Assembly: GCF_900100755.1 (NCBI RefSeq)
Contig: NZ_FNCI01000014.1
Span: forward strand, 37,746-101,745
Length of the DNA: 64,000 nucleotides
Direction of reading: 5' to 3'
DNA from: Onishia taeanensis
GTDB lineage: Bacteria; Pseudomonadota; Gammaproteobacteria; Pseudomonadales; Halomonadaceae
Within the stretch, counting starts at the first letter, position 1, and each line of letters opens with the position of its first letter. The notes beneath the pieces were generated by a model. The model was not told the DNA's origin and made no database searches. It was given only the letters and a program-made list of their open reading frames with translations. This document shows, one piece after another, positions 18,736-29,130 of this stretch. Both the position numbers and the translations under genes were made by a program.

Positions 18736-19992
18736 ATGCCTACAAGCGATGCAGGGTCGGGCATGAGCAGACAAGGCAAGCACGGCCCGGAGAGGCCGCA
18801 GGACAATCACACCGAGCTTTGGCAGCTGTGGCGAGAGTTCGCCATAACCCTGCGCACGCCGGACTATCGCCTCGCCAAGGCGCAGGACTTCGGTGTCTTC
18901 ACCACTGGCGCCTTACTGATCACCGCCGTCTTCGTGCTACTCAACATCGCCTGGGACTATGCGATCGATCCGGTAAACGCTCACCAGGCGATTGGCCACC
19001 GGCTATTCCAGAGCGCGGCCGTGCTGGTGTGGGCAATCGCCACCTGGTGCCACGTTCACTCCTGGCCGGCCCGGCTGGCAACGATACTGGTACCTCTGAT
19101 GGTGCAAGTGAGCTTCATCGAGGTCCTGTCGCTGCTCGACAACGGCAACGCCTTTGGCATTGGCGGCTTCCTGTATTTCTTTATCTTCGTGCCCTTCCTG
19201 CTGCTTGCTCAATCGCTGCGCCTCTCGCTGCTGGTGCTGGCGCTCATCACCGTCTTCCCACTGTTCGCGCCTACGTTTGGGGTCTCGGCGGATCTCGACC
19301 GCGAGATCTATCTGGCCTATATGCTGATCAGCTTTCCGCCAGTGGTGGCGCTGCGGATTTTCTTCGAGTACCTGTACTGGGGCCTCTATCGCTACCGGCG
19401 CCAGATAGAGCACCATGCCAACACCGACGGCATGACGCGCTTGCTCAATCGCCGCCGCTTTCTCCTCGAAGGCACGAAATTGCTGGCAGACGCCCGCCAC
19501 CGCAACCAAACAGCAAGCCTGGTGTTCATCGATATAGACCACTTCAAGACCATCAATGACACCTACGGACATCACATCGGCGATATCGCCATCGACCACC
19601 TGGCCGAGATAATGCGTCAATGCGCCCGCAGCGGTGACCTGGTTGCCCGCTACGGTGGCGAAGAGTTCATGGTGCTGCTGCCCTCAACCGAGTTGGGGCT
19701 GGCCAAAGAGGTTGCCCAACGCCTGCGCAGAACGGTCGCCAGCACACCTCTGAATGTGCCGGAAACCGATGTTCCCGACCTCGAGTTGACCATCAGCGCC
19801 GGGGTCGCCAGCAACAACCCGCAGGATGGTAAACCGCACGACATCGATGTACTGATCCACAATGCTGATCTCGCCGTCTACGCCGCCAAGCGTGGCGGTC
19901 GCAACCGCGTCGTACGCTTCGAACGCGATATGAATACACAGGATCAGCACGACTCTCGCGCCGATGGCACCCCTTCCTCCGCCGGTAACTGA
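18736..19992 (+). CDS. Membrane-bound diguanylate cyclase
   Basis: Makes c-di-GMP from GTP at the inner membrane. The 418-residue protein has about six hydrophobic helices (residues 45-210), a short linker, then a GGDEF domain from about 235. The motif is GGEEF near residue 305, and the inhibitory site RSGD stands exactly five residues before it, so product feedback is likely. The membrane part has no family I can name. ATG 18763 is a later alternative start. Orphan position between the kgu genes and a LacI-TRAP operon. Confidence 0.85.
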   Translation: MPTSDAGSGMSRQGKHGPERPQDNHTELWQLWREFAITLRTPDYRLAKAQDFGVFTTGALLITAVFVLLNIAWDYAIDPVNAHQAIGHRLFQSAAVLVWAIATWCHVHSWPARLATILVPLMVQVSFIEVLSLLDNGNAFGIGGFLYFFIFVPFLLLAQSLRLSLLVLALITVFPLFAPTFGVSADLDREIYLAYMLISFPPVVALRIFFEYLYWGLYRYRRQIEHHANTDGMTRLLNRRRFLLEGTKLLADARHRNQTASLVFIDIDHFKTINDTYGHHIGDIAIDHLAEIMRQCARSGDLVARYGGEEFMVLLPSTELGLAKEVAQRLRRTVASTPLNVPETDVPDLELTISAGVASNNPQDGKPHDIDVLIHNADLAVYAAKRGGRNRVVRFERDMNTQDQHDSRADGTPSSAGN

Positions 19993-20108
19993 CCCAACGG
20001 CCTGCACCGCAGCGCGCTTTACCAGCCGTATCACTAGCCGCATCTCCGCCACTGATGACGCCTGCCACGACTAAAGGTTAATTGGTGATCGGCTGAGGCT
20101 CTTCTAGA

Positions 20109-20124
20109 TTTGGATCAATCCAAA
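20109..20124. promoter_or_regulatory. Candidate LacI-type operator ahead of second repressor
   Basis: Dyad TTTGGATCAATCCAAA (7 of 8 symmetric), 40 bases before the repressor ATG. It matches the TGGATCGATCCA dyad at 21354-21365, at the head of the TRAP operon. Points to autoregulation plus control of the transporter. Confidence 0.65.
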
Positions 20125-20164
20125 AATACCTGTTCCACCTATCCCCGCGCCGATGGAGCACCGC

Positions 20165-21253
20165 ATGACTCAAGACACCGCCCCCGCCTCGAGCCGTCGC
20201 GAATCCGGCAGCGTTACGCTGCAGGACATCGCCGCACATGCCGGGGTGTCGCGCTCGACGGTGTCGCTGGTACTGCGCGAAAGCCCACTGGTCGCCGACC
20301 GCACCCGCATCAAAGTCCAAGCCGCCATCAAGGAACTGGGATATGTCTACAACCGCGGTGCTGCCGCCCTGCGCGGCAGCCATACCGCAACGCTCGGCGT
20401 GGTGGTCTACGACATCGCCACCCCCTTCTTCGGCGCCATGGTGGCAGGCATCGATGCAGCCCTGAATCGCGAGGGCTACGTCTCTTTTCTGGCCAATAGT
20501 GAAGACTCCCCCGAACGCCAGCAGCGCTTCCTGGAGCGCATGCGCGAGCATCGCGTCGACGGCATCCTGCTGTGCCCGGCCGAAGGCACGCCCGCTTCGC
20601 TGATCGATACCCTGGCCAGTTGGTCGCTGCCCTGTGTACAGGTGCTGCGCCACATCGGGGAGCCGCCCTTCGACTATGCCAGCAGTGATTTCGCCCGCGG
20701 GGTCCATCAGGCCGTCGGCCATCTGGTCAAGCTGGGCCATCGCCGCATCGCCTTTCTCGGCGGCCATGCCCAACACTCGGCGACCCAGGAGCGCTGGCAG
20801 GGCTATTCGGATGCCCTCGCCCATCACGACCTGGGTTATCAGCGCCTGGTGCGCGGACAGGTGACGCGCCGTGCTGGACTGGAGCTGATCGAAACGCTGA
20901 TGCAGGAAACACCACGCCCCACGGCGGTGATCTGCCACAACGACTTGATGGCTTTCGGCGCCATGCTTGGCCTCAAGCGAATGGGCCTGACTCCCGGCGT
21001 TGACTGCGCGGTGATCGGCACCGATGACGTCGAGGAAGCCGCGCTCAGCGACCCGGCCTTGACCAGCGTCGCCACACACCCCTATGCCATCGGCGAAGAA
21101 GCCGCACGCCTGGCGCTGCGTCGCATCGCCGACCCCAACGGAGCCCGCGAGCAGGTCGTGCTGGCCCCGCGACTTCAGATACGCGAATCCTGCGGCAGCG
21201 CATCGCAAGCAACGCTTCCCGCATCGCCGATCACGTCTGACTCGACCACCTGA
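20165..21253 (+). CDS. LacI-family transcriptional repressor
   Basis: 362-residue repressor with N-terminal helix-turn-helix (VTLQDIAAHAGVSRSTVSLVLRES) and a PBP1-type effector domain. It directly precedes a TRAP transporter and a sugar-acid-type phosphatase, and shared dyads lie ahead of both itself and the transporter, so it probably responds to the TRAP substrate. ATG 20165 is chosen for the GGAG six bases ahead; ATG 20153 lies upstream in frame. The effector is unknown. Confidence 0.85.
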   Translation: MTQDTAPASSRRESGSVTLQDIAAHAGVSRSTVSLVLRESPLVADRTRIKVQAAIKELGYVYNRGAAALRGSHTATLGVVVYDIATPFFGAMVAGIDAALNREGYVSFLANSEDSPERQQRFLERMREHRVDGILLCPAEGTPASLIDTLASWSLPCVQVLRHIGEPPFDYASSDFARGVHQAVGHLVKLGHRRIAFLGGHAQHSATQERWQGYSDALAHHDLGYQRLVRGQVTRRAGLELIETLMQETPRPTAVICHNDLMAFGAMLGLKRMGLTPGVDCAVIGTDDVEEAALSDPALTSVATHPYAIGEEAARLALRRIADPNGAREQVVLAPRLQIRESCGSASQATLPASPITSDSTT

Positions 21254-21341
21254 GCAGCCCCAGCCGCTGGTTGTGATGACTGCCGGTGGCATTTAACCAA
21301 GACCCGCAATGACAACAACGAACTCTCGGAGAGGTAGCAAC

Positions 21342-22352
21342 ATGAGCCAAAAATGGATCGATCCAAAAACACAGCATTCCATGAAACGCGGCCTGGTGAC
21401 CGGTGTCTTGCTCGCGGCGGCCATGGGCATGGCGAGCGCCGCTCAGGCATTCGACCTGCGCTTTGGACACGGCGGCACCGAAGACACCGCCTATCAGCTA
21501 GGGGCCGAGAAATTCCAGGAACTGGTCAGTGAGAACAGTGATGGCGAGATCGGGGTGCAGATCCTCGGCAACTCCGTGCTTGGCCATGAAACCGAGATGT
21601 TCGAACAGCAGATGGCGGGCGCCCTGGACATGTCGATCATCAACCCTGGGTTGATCACCGACTTTTCGCCCACCGCCAATGTCTTCTCGATTCCCTTCAT
21701 GTATCGCGACGTCGACCACTGGCGGACGGTGCTCGACGGCCCGGTGGGTCGCGAGATCGCCGACAAAATCGAGGACGAAACTGGCGTCAAGGTGCTGGCC
21801 TTCTTCGGCGGCGGCAAACGCCAGATCGTCAGCACCCGGCCGCTTGAGAGTCTCGATGACCTGGAAGGCATGAAGCTGCGCACCAACCCCACCAAGCCGC
21901 TGATCGCCGCCTGGTCCGCCCTGGGCGCCGAGCCCACGGTAATGGCCTGGAAAGAGATCTACACCGGCCTTCAGCTGGGCGCCATTGACGGGCTGCTCAA
22001 TGAAGCCGAGTGGATCCAGCGCATGCGCTTTCATGAGGTGGCGCCCCATATCGGGCTCTCGCAGCACGATATCACCGTGCGCCTGCTGACCATGTCGGAA
22101 ATGACCTGGGACCGCCTCGACGCCGATGAACAACAGGCCGTCATGGCGGCCGCGCAGGAAGCCGCCATCTACGCCCGTGGGGTACAGCTCAAGCAGGACG
22201 CCGAGGCTCTGGACCAGTTGGTTGAAGAGGGGGCGACGCTCCACGAACTGGACCGCGAGCGCATGCAGGAAATCGTCAAGGCGCCGCTGGCCGAGGTGAT
22301 TGACGACATGGGGCTAAGCGAGCTCCACCAGAAGATCATCAACGCCGGTTAA
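21342..22352 (+). CDS. dctP: TRAP transporter substrate-binding protein (DctP)
   Basis: Periplasmic receptor delivering an organic or sugar acid to the DctQM permease. A signal peptide ends near AQAFDL, followed by the DctP fold with LRFGHGGTEDTAYQLGAEKF and the conserved arginine region GMKLRTNPTKP. ATG 21342 has an AGAGG site; ATG 21381 gives a shorter signal but no ribosome site. The operator dyad lies inside the first codons. The nearby LacI and YieH-like genes suggest a sugar acid such as a hexonate. Confidence 0.88.
   Translation: MSQKWIDPKTQHSMKRGLVTGVLLAAAMGMASAAQAFDLRFGHGGTEDTAYQLGAEKFQELVSENSDGEIGVQILGNSVLGHETEMFEQQMAGALDMSIINPGLITDFSPTANVFSIPFMYRDVDHWRTVLDGPVGREIADKIEDETGVKVLAFFGGGKRQIVSTRPLESLDDLEGMKLRTNPTKPLIAAWSALGAEPTVMAWKEIYTGLQLGAIDGLLNEAEWIQRMRFHEVAPHIGLSQHDITVRLLTMSEMTWDRLDADEQQAVMAAAQEAAIYARGVQLKQDAEALDQLVEEGATLHELDRERMQEIVKAPLAEVIDDMGLSELHQKIINAG
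21354..21365. promoter_or_regulatory. Candidate operator inside start of dctP
   Basis: Perfect 12-bp palindrome TGGATCGATCCA within codons 5-8 of dctP. Same core as 20109-20124. Confidence 0.6.
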
Positions 22353-22358
22353 CCCCCG

Positions 22359-22379
22359 TGCCGGGGCCAAGCCCCGGCA
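22359..22379 (+). other. Intercistronic hairpin after dctP
   Basis: Perfect 9-bp stem (22359-22367 with 22371-22379) with a 3-base loop and no T run. Probably stabilises the dctP message or lowers read-through into dctQM. Confidence 0.6.
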
Positions 22380-22410
22380 TCTTCGTCACTTTCCAACCGA
22401 GGACAGCGTC

Positions 22411-23022
22411 ATGCCGACACTGCTTCACGGCCTGTCTCGCCTCAACCGACTCCTGGAGCGCGGTTTATACCTGATATTGCTGGCCCTGCTGACCGGCTTC
22501 ATCGCCTTGATCATCTACCAGATCATCAGCCGCAACCTGCCGCTATTGCCACGGCTTTACTGGACCGAGGAGTTCAGCCGTTTTGCCTTCCAATGGATGA
22601 TCATGCTGGGCACTGCGGTAGGCGTACTGCACGCAGACCACTTCGTGCTGGAGGCCTTCCCTCGTGGTTCGCGGGCCGATCTGGTCACCCGCTGGATCCG
22701 GGATCTGGCCTGCCTGTCAGTAGGGGTCATTTTCATCGTCTACGGCAAGGATTTCGCCCTGTCCGGCCTCAGGCGCCACGCCACCGCCTCGGGGCTATCG
22801 ATGGTCTATGTCTATTCGGTCTTCCTGATCAGCGGCATTTTCATTTCCCTGTTCAGCGTCCAGCGGCTGCTGCATGCCCTTTATGAAGGCATGGATAGCA
22901 TGGAGGCGGCCCTAAACACGCCCAGCGAAATCGAGTCGATTTCCGAGTCCGCCGACCCGCACAGTGCCGAGCTCGGCGAGCTTGCCCCCGCCCTTAACGA
23001 CCATGACAGGAGCGCTTCATGA
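22411..23022 (+). CDS. dctQ: TRAP transporter small permease (DctQ)
   Basis: Four-helix inner-membrane subunit that pairs with DctM. The 203-residue protein has the typical WTEEFSRFAFQWMIMLG segment after the second helix. A GAGGA site lies ahead; its stop overlaps the dctM start (ATGA), showing coupled translation. The acidic C-terminal tail (residues 170-203) is longer than usual. Confidence 0.88.
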   Translation: MPTLLHGLSRLNRLLERGLYLILLALLTGFIALIIYQIISRNLPLLPRLYWTEEFSRFAFQWMIMLGTAVGVLHADHFVLEAFPRGSRADLVTRWIRDLACLSVGVIFIVYGKDFALSGLRRHATASGLSMVYVYSVFLISGIFISLFSVQRLLHALYEGMDSMEAALNTPSEIESISESADPHSAELGELAPALNDHDRSAS

Positions 23023-24326
23023 TCCCCATGGACTGGATCTTCGTGCTGCCGTGGCTACTCTTCGGGCTACTCGGCGTCTTGATCATCGCCGGTGTACCGA
23101 TCGCCATGGCCCTGGTACTGACCGCCGTCGGTATCATCACCCTCGACCCGCGGCTGACCTACTGGGTGATGTTCCAGCGCATGTACAACGGCATGGACTC
23201 CTTCGTGCTGCTGGCCGTTCCACTGTTTCTGCTGGCCGGCAACCTGATGAACGCGGCCCGCATCACCGACCGCCTGATCACCCTCTGCATGCGCCTGGTG
23301 GGTCACCTAAAGGGCGCTCTAGCCCACGTCAACGTCCTGGTCAGCATGCTGTTCGCCGGCGTGTCCGGCTCATCCACTGCCGATAGTGCCGGTGTCGGCA
23401 CCGTGTTGATTCCGGCCATGAAGCGCGAAGGCTATCCGGTCAACTTCGCCGTCGCGGTCACCGCTGCCTCGTCCGTGATGGGCATCATCATCCCACCGTC
23501 GATCAACATGATCGTCTGGGGCGCGCTCACCAACACCTCGATCGCCGGACTGTTTCTTGGCGGCATCCTGCCCGGCGTGATGATCGGCGTCACCCAGCTC
23601 GCGCTTAACATGGGCTATGTGCGCCGCTATCAGGTGCCGGTGAGAAAGCGCGTCTCGCTTGCTGAGCTGATGAGCTCCGGCAAGGACGGCCTGCTGGCGG
23701 CGGGCATTCCCGTGGTGATCATCGGCGGCATCACGCTTGGGCTGGTCACTCCGACCGAGGCGGCCGTCATCGCCGTACTGTATGCCTTGGCGCTGGGCTT
23801 CGTGGTCTATCGCGAGCTGAGCCTGCGCCAGGTGCTTAACGCCTCCACCGACACCGTGCGGCTGTGCTCACTATCCCTGTTCAGCCTGGTCGGTGCGGCG
23901 ATCTTCGGCTATCTGATCAGCTTCTACCAGATTCCTCCCAAGCTGATGGCCGGCGTCAGCATCAGCGATCCGGTCGTGCTACTGCTGATCATGACCGCGG
24001 TCATGCTGGTGATCGGCACCTTCATGGATTCGCTGCCGGCCATGGCGATCATGGCGCCCATCTTTCAGCCGCTGGCCATGCAGGCCGGGGTACATCCCGT
24101 ACAATTCGGGGTGATTGGCGTCATGGCGCTAGGCCTTGGGTTGATCACTCCACCCTACGGCCTGTGCCTGATGATCTCGGCCAAGATCGGTGGCATTCCG
24201 TTGCTGAAAGCCCTGGCCACCACGATGCTCTACCTAGCCGTGATGCTGGCCGTCATCGTGCTGTTGATCGTTTATCCCGATTTGGTGTTGGCGATTCCGC
24301 GCCTGATCGCGCCTGACTTCGTGTGA
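23019..24326 (+). CDS. dctM: TRAP transporter large permease (DctM)
   Basis: Twelve-helix ion-coupled transport subunit of the TRAP family. The 435 residues show LFAGVSGSSTADSAGVG, VMGIIIPPSINMIVWG and LGLVTPTEAAVIAV, all typical of DctM. It forms one operon with the preceding dctP and dctQ. Transport in a halophile is probably sodium-driven. Confidence 0.92.
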   Translation: MIPMDWIFVLPWLLFGLLGVLIIAGVPIAMALVLTAVGIITLDPRLTYWVMFQRMYNGMDSFVLLAVPLFLLAGNLMNAARITDRLITLCMRLVGHLKGALAHVNVLVSMLFAGVSGSSTADSAGVGTVLIPAMKREGYPVNFAVAVTAASSVMGIIIPPSINMIVWGALTNTSIAGLFLGGILPGVMIGVTQLALNMGYVRRYQVPVRKRVSLAELMSSGKDGLLAAGIPVVIIGGITLGLVTPTEAAVIAVLYALALGFVVYRELSLRQVLNASTDTVRLCSLSLFSLVGAAIFGYLISFYQIPPKLMAGVSISDPVVLLLIMTAVMLVIGTFMDSLPAMAIMAPIFQPLAMQAGVHPVQFGVIGVMALGLGLITPPYGLCLMISAKIGGIPLLKALATTMLYLAVMLAVIVLLIVYPDLVLAIPRLIAPDFV

Positions 24327-24346
24327 TCTAGTCCTACTGAGCCCTA

Positions 24347-24365
24347 GGGCCCTCGCGAAGGGCCC
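24347..24365 (+). terminator. Hairpin after dctM
   Basis: 7-bp stem (24347-24353 with 24359-24365) with a 5-base loop, followed by ATTCATGTTTCT. May reduce rather than stop transcription, as a same-strand phosphatase gene begins 27 bases later. Confidence 0.5.
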
Positions 24366-24391
24366 ATTCATGTTTCTACCGAGAGGTTCCC

Positions 24392-25069
24392 ATGCCCAAC
24401 CGCCTATGCCTGCTCTTCGATTCCGACGGCACTCTGGTCGATAGCGAGATCCTGCTCGCCGAGGTCATGGCCGAAGTTCTCACTTCTTTCGGCCTGCCCT
24501 TTAGCGCCCGCCAGTACATGGACGAGTTTCGCGGCGTGCGCTTCCTGACCATCGTCCGGGAGCTAGAAACGCGCTTCGGTACACTCGGCGAAACGCAACT
24601 GGCGGCGATGGAAGCCGCCATGCGAGAGCGTATGGCAACGCGCATGCAAAACGAGCTGCTGGCGATCGACGGCATGCCGAGTGCGCTGGAGGCGCTGGCC
24701 GCGCACCCCAAGGCCGTCGTCTCCAACGGCCCCGAGGCCAAGATTCGCTGCGCCATGCAAAGCACCGCGCTGGCACGCCACTTCGACAACAACTTGTTCA
24801 GCGCCTATACCCTTGGCGTCTGGAAGCCCGACCCGGCGCTCTACCTCAAGGCCGCCGAGGCCATGGGCTATCCACCCGAGCGCTGCGTGGTCATCGATGA
24901 CGCGTCGGTGGGCGTTGAAGCCGGGCTCGCCGCCGGCATGCAGGTGGTACACCTCAACCATTTTGCCGATCAGGAAAGCACGCCAGCAGGCGCCCACGCG
25001 ATTCACCATGCCCGCGAGTTGCCGGTCTTGATCGCCAAGCTGGCTGCCAGATTGCCGCAGCCGATCTGA
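24392..25069 (+). CDS. HAD phosphatase, YieH (6-phosphogluconate phosphatase)-like
   Basis: Haloacid-dehalogenase hydrolase of 225 residues. Nucleophile motif FDSDGTLVDS (D10, D12), motif II in VVSNGPEAK, then WKPDPALY and VIDDASVGVEAG. The SNGP-K and WKPDP pattern is that of E. coli YieH, which removes phosphate from 6-phosphogluconate. It follows the TRAP genes and is probably co-transcribed. A paralogue lies at 34205-34888, beyond the mannonate operon. The substrate is inferred from family and context. Confidence 0.8.
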   Translation: MPNRLCLLFDSDGTLVDSEILLAEVMAEVLTSFGLPFSARQYMDEFRGVRFLTIVRELETRFGTLGETQLAAMEAAMRERMATRMQNELLAIDGMPSALEALAAHPKAVVSNGPEAKIRCAMQSTALARHFDNNLFSAYTLGVWKPDPALYLKAAEAMGYPPERCVVIDDASVGVEAGLAAGMQVVHLNHFADQESTPAGAHAIHHARELPVLIAKLAARLPQPI

Positions 25070-25102
25070 GCCGGCCGCGCCTTCCGCCAGACGAAGATGC
25101 TC

Positions 25103-25121
25103 CCGCCGGTAGCACCGGCGG
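25103..25121. terminator. Hairpin between convergent phosphatase and uxuA
   Basis: Perfect 7-bp GC stem (CCGCCGG / CCGGCGG) with a 5-base loop between two convergent genes. No clear T run. Confidence 0.45.
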
Positions 25122-25150
25122 TAGACTGGCGCCTCAAGCGTGCCTTCTGT

Positions 25151-26329
25151 TCAGACGGTCAGCGAGCGTACTGCCAACTCCACGCCGCGCAGCTCGGCCA
25201 ACCCCTTGAGGCGGCCATAGAGCGGGTAGCCCGGAGCGGTATCGCGGAGCTGATCATCGAGGATATGGTGGCCGTGATCGGGGCGCAGCGGTAGCCGTGG
25301 GCCACCCTCGCGCTCGCGACGACGCTCCTCGGCCACGAGTGCCCGGACCACGCCAACCATGTCCATGTCGCCGTCGAGGTGGTGGGCCTCGTGGAAGGAG
25401 CGCGAATCCGGCGCCTCGCGTTGCGTCGCGCGCAGGTGGGCGAAGTAGATGCGCGGAGCGAAACGCTCCGCCATCGCCACCAGGTCGATCTCAGCGCTGA
25501 CGCCATAGGAGCCCGTGCACAGGGTCAGGCCATTGGCCGGGCTAGGCTCGGCATCGAGCAGCCACTGCGCGTCCTCTGGCCCGGAGACCACTCGCGGCAG
25601 GCCGAGCATAGGCCTGGGCGGGTCGTCGGGGTGAATCGCCATACGGATACCCGCCTCCTCGGCTACCGGGATGATCGCCGCCAGGAAATATCCCAGGTGC
25701 TCACGTAATCGCTCGGCGTCGATTTCGGCATAGTCTGCCAGCACGCCGCGGAACCGCTCGAGGGTATAGTGCTCCTCGGCGCCCGGCAGCCCCGCAATGA
25801 TGGTGTTCACCAGCCGCTCGCGGCCGGCCGCATCGAGATCGTCGAGATAGGCTTGGGCCTCGGCCTGTTCGGCGTCGCTGTAATCGGCATCGGCACCGGG
25901 ACGCGCCAGCAGATAGAGGTCGAAGGCGGCGAAGGCGGTCTGGTCAAAACGCAGCGCCAGGCCGCCGTCAGGCAGGCGCCAAGCCAGATCGGTACGCGTC
26001 CAGTCGAGGACCGGCATGAAATTGTAGCAGACAGTGTCGATGCCACAGGCTGCCAGGTTGCGCAGCGTCTGCTGATAGGCGGCGATATGGGCATCCCGAC
26101 CGGGCAGGCCCTGCTTGATGGCCTCGTGCACTGGCACGCTCTCCACCACCGACCAGGTGAGGCCGGCCGCCTCGATCATCTGCTTACGTTCGGCGATGGC
26201 CTCGAGCGGCCAGGCCTCGCCGTTGGGTACTTCGTGCAGGGCGGTGACGATACCGGTAGCCCCGGTCTGGCGAATCTCGTCGAGGCCGATGGGGTCGGTG
26301 GGGCCGAACCAGCGCCAGGTATGTTCCAT
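25151..26329 (-). CDS. uxuA: Mannonate dehydratase
   Basis: Dehydrates D-mannonate to 2-keto-3-deoxygluconate. The 392 residues match E. coli UxuA (394) and begin [16 protein letters not shown]. Visible are [26 protein letters not shown], the metal-site region [16 protein letters not shown], and the C-terminal [12 protein letters not shown] 26329 follows GAGAGGAT. It is the last gene of the reverse-strand operon starting with the GntR regulator. A second, unrelated mannonate dehydratase (ManD) is in the same operon. Confidence 0.95.
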   Translation of the reverse strand: MEHTWRWFGPTDPIGLDEIRQTGATGIVTALHEVPNGEAWPLEAIAERKQMIEAAGLTWSVVESVPVHEAIKQGLPGRDAHIAAYQQTLRNLAACGIDTVCYNFMPVLDWTRTDLAWRLPDGGLALRFDQTAFAAFDLYLLARPGADADYSDAEQAEAQAYLDDLDAAGRERLVNTIIAGLPGAEEHYTLERFRGVLADYAEIDAERLREHLGYFLAAIIPVAEEAGIRMAIHPDDPPRPMLGLPRVVSGPEDAQWLLDAEPSPANGLTLCTGSYGVSAEIDLVAMAERFAPRIYFAHLRATQREAPDSRSFHEAHHLDGDMDMVGVVRALVAEERRREREGGPRLPLRPDHGHHILDDQLRDTAPGYPLYGRLKGLAELRGVELAVRSLTV

Positions 26330-26345
26330 GGAAATATCCTCTCGG

Positions 26346-27818
26346 TCAGGCCCGCGGGAGGGCGGCCAGCGCCTCGGCAAGCCCCTGTTGCGTCAGAGTG
26401 ATATAAGCAGCAGCGACCGCCTCGGCGAAGCGCGGCTCGGCCGCCAGCGCCGGCGGGAAAACATCCTCCATGGCCAGAAAGGCCGCCACCAAGGCCTCAA
26501 CATCGTCACTATGGCGCGCGTGCAAGATCGCAAGGCGGCTGGCCAGGGGATCGTCCACTGGATGAGATAGGCCAGTCAGGTCATCTCCGGCCGTGTAGCG
26601 GATCCAGGCGGCCACGCCGAGCGCCGTGCAGGGCACATCACTGCCGGCCGCTAGGCGAGCCTGGGCGCCGTGCAGCCAGCGCTGGGGCAGCTTCTGGGAG
26701 CCGTCCATGGCGATCTGCTGCAGGCGGTGGCGCAGGCTGTCGTTGGCGAAGCGAACGAGCAGCTGCTCGGCGTAGGCGCTGAGATCGGTGCCCTCGGGCA
26801 TGGCCAGCGTCGGCGCGGCCTCGTCGAGCATGTAATAGCGCAGCAGGGACACCAGGTCGTCGCGGCTCACGGCATCAAACACCGTCTCGATACCGTCCAA
26901 GGCGCCCAGGTAGGCGAGTAGCGAGTGGCTGCCGTTGAGCATGCGCAGTTTCATGGTCTCGAAGGGCGCCACGTCGCCGACCATCTCCACGCCATCCGCT
27001 TCCCAGGCCGGCCGCCCCTGGGGGAAGTCGTCTTCGACCACCCACTGACTGAAGGCCTCGCCGACCACGGCATTGGGATCCTCGATGCCGAGTTCGGCCA
27101 GGCGCGCGAAATCCACTTCGGTCATGGCGGGCACGATGCGATCGACCATGCTGCAAGGAAAGGCCGCCTCGCGTTCGATCCACTCGGCCAGAGCGGAGTC
27201 GCGTCGTTCGGCCAACTGGAGCACGGCATTGCGGGTACGCTTGCCATTGTCCGGCATGTTGTCGCAACTGAGCACCGTGAACGGCGCCATCCCCGCTGCG
27301 CGCCGCTGCGACAGCGCCTCCACCAGCAGGCCTGGGGCCGTGCACGGGGACTCGGGATTGGCGATGTCCGCGGCGATCAAAGGGTCGTCGGCGAGCAGGC
27401 GGCCGCTGGTCGGGCTCAGGAAGTAGCCCTTCTCGGTCACCGTCAGGGTGACCAGGCGCGTCTGGGGCGAAACCAGCTGCGCCAACAGCGTCTCACGGTC
27501 GCGGCCCCACTGGCCTTGCTCGTCGCGGCCGGAGAAAAGGGTCTCCTCGATCACGCCGATCTCGCGGACGGTGACATGCTCGCGATCGGCATATTCGGCC
27601 ACGTGGTAGCGATGGCCGGCCTCGCGAAGGGCATCCACCAGACCCACGCTGGCGCGCAGGTTAGCGCTGCTCACCCCCCAGGCAGTATCACCGCTGCGCT
27701 GTCGGTAGCGCTCGAGATAGACTGCCTGATGAGCGCGATGGAAGGCCCCCAGGCCCAAGTGAACAATACCAGTGTGTCCGCTGCCGGCGCTGGCCGGCAG
27801 CCTTATGACATCCTGCAT
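26346..27818 (-). CDS. uxuB: Fructuronate reductase / D-mannonate oxidoreductase
   Basis: Long-chain mannitol-dehydrogenase family enzyme interconverting D-fructuronate and D-mannonate with NAD(H). The 490-residue protein has the N-terminal [18 protein letters not shown] and the catalytic [19 protein letters not shown] 27818 is preferred because GGAG lies just ahead; ATG 27830 is four codons upstream. It lies 16 bases from uxuA, so the pair gives fructuronate to mannonate to KDG. Confidence 0.93.
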   Translation of the reverse strand: MQDVIRLPASAGSGHTGIVHLGLGAFHRAHQAVYLERYRQRSGDTAWGVSSANLRASVGLVDALREAGHRYHVAEYADREHVTVREIGVIEETLFSGRDEQGQWGRDRETLLAQLVSPQTRLVTLTVTEKGYFLSPTSGRLLADDPLIAADIANPESPCTAPGLLVEALSQRRAAGMAPFTVLSCDNMPDNGKRTRNAVLQLAERRDSALAEWIEREAAFPCSMVDRIVPAMTEVDFARLAELGIEDPNAVVGEAFSQWVVEDDFPQGRPAWEADGVEMVGDVAPFETMKLRMLNGSHSLLAYLGALDGIETVFDAVSRDDLVSLLRYYMLDEAAPTLAMPEGTDLSAYAEQLLVRFANDSLRHRLQQIAMDGSQKLPQRWLHGAQARLAAGSDVPCTALGVAAWIRYTAGDDLTGLSHPVDDPLASRLAILHARHSDDVEALVAAFLAMEDVFPPALAAEPRFAEAVAAAYITLTQQGLAEALAALPRA

Positions 27819-27849
27819 CACGATCTCCATGTCAGAGAGTATCCCCGTC

Positions 27850-29130
27850 TCACTGTCCCAGTATCAGGTTGGGCAGCCACAGCGAGATGGACGGCACATA
27901 GGACACCATCAATAGCACCGCCAGATTGCAGGCCAGAAACGGCAGGATGGCCCGGGCCACGGTCAGCATCTGCAAGTTGCCAATGCCCGCGACGACGAAC
28001 AGGCATACCCCTACCGGCGGTGTGGTCAGGCCGATCATCAGGTTGAGTACCGCCATCACCGCGAAGTGGACCGGGTCCATGCCCACCCCGGTGGCCACGC
28101 CCAGCAGCGCCGGGAAGAGGATGATCAGCGCCGCGATGGTTTCCATGAAGGCGCCGACGAACAGCATGATCAGGTTGAGGATCAGGATCACTACCAGCGG
28201 GCTCTCGCTGATTGACAGGATGCCGGCGGCCACCATCTGCGGGATCTGCTGGCTCGTCAGGATCCAGCCGAACAGGTTGGCCAGGCCCACCAGTAACAGC
28301 AAGGCCGAGGAGGTCAGCACAGTGTCGGTGAGGATGGCCGGTAGCTTGCGCCAGGAGAGGCCCTTGTAGACATACATGCCGACCACCAGGGCATAGAGGC
28401 TGGCGATGATTGAGGCCTCGGTGGGTGTGAAGAAACCGCCGATGATGCCGTAGAGAATGATGGCGGTCATCAGCAGCGCCCAGAAGGCGGTACGCCCCTC
28501 GCGCACCAGCTGCAGCAGGGATACCCGCTTCTCCTTGGGATAGCCGCGGCGAATGGCCAGCAGGTAGACGGTGACCATCATCGCCAGGCCCAGCAAAAGG
28601 CCGGGAATGGCACCGGCCAGGAACATGCGCCCCACCGAGACCCCGGTCAGCGAGCCAGCGATGATCATCGGCACGCTGGGCGGAATGATCGGCCCGATGG
28701 TCGAGGAGGCCGCAGTGACGGCGGCCGAGAACGGCTTGTCGTAGCCGGCCTTCGACATGCCGGGAATCATCACCGAGCCGATGCTGGCGGCATCCGCCAC
28801 GGCCGTGCCGGAGATGCCACCAAATATCATCGAGCCACCGACATTAGCCAGACCCAACCCGCCGCGGATATGACCGACCAGGGCGTTGGAGAAGCGCACG
28901 ATGTGCTCGGTGATGTTGCCGACGTTCATCAGGTTGCCGGCCAGCACGAAGCCCGGAATGCACAGCAGTACGAAGGTATCGACCCCAGCGTAGAGCCGCT
29001 GGGGCACGATGGTCAGCGGAATCCCCGCCAGCAGCAGGTAGCTTAGCGAGGCAATGCCCAGCGAGAAGGCGATCGGGACTCCGACTAGCAACAGCACCAG
29101 GAAGACGGCAAATAGCGCGATCACTTCCAT
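27850..29130 (-). CDS. dctM: TRAP transporter large permease (DctM)
   Basis: Polytopic 426-residue DctM subunit with GGISGTAVADAASIG, GPIIPPSVPMIIAG and GGFFTPTEASIIAS. The ATG overlaps the dctQ stop (TGATG). Predicted to carry the hexonate used by the operon (L-gulonate or mannonate); specificity rests with the DctP partner and is inferred from neighbours. Confidence 0.92.
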   Translation of the reverse strand: MEVIALFAVFLVLLLVGVPIAFSLGIASLSYLLLAGIPLTIVPQRLYAGVDTFVLLCIPGFVLAGNLMNVGNITEHIVRFSNALVGHIRGGLGLANVGGSMIFGGISGTAVADAASIGSVMIPGMSKAGYDKPFSAAVTAASSTIGPIIPPSVPMIIAGSLTGVSVGRMFLAGAIPGLLLGLAMMVTVYLLAIRRGYPKEKRVSLLQLVREGRTAFWALLMTAIILYGIIGGFFTPTEASIIASLYALVVGMYVYKGLSWRKLPAILTDTVLTSSALLLLVGLANLFGWILTSQQIPQMVAAGILSISESPLVVILILNLIMLFVGAFMETIAALIILFPALLGVATGVGMDPVHFAVMAVLNLMIGLTTPPVGVCLFVVAGIGNLQMLTVARAILPFLACNLAVLLMVSYVPSISLWLPNLILGQ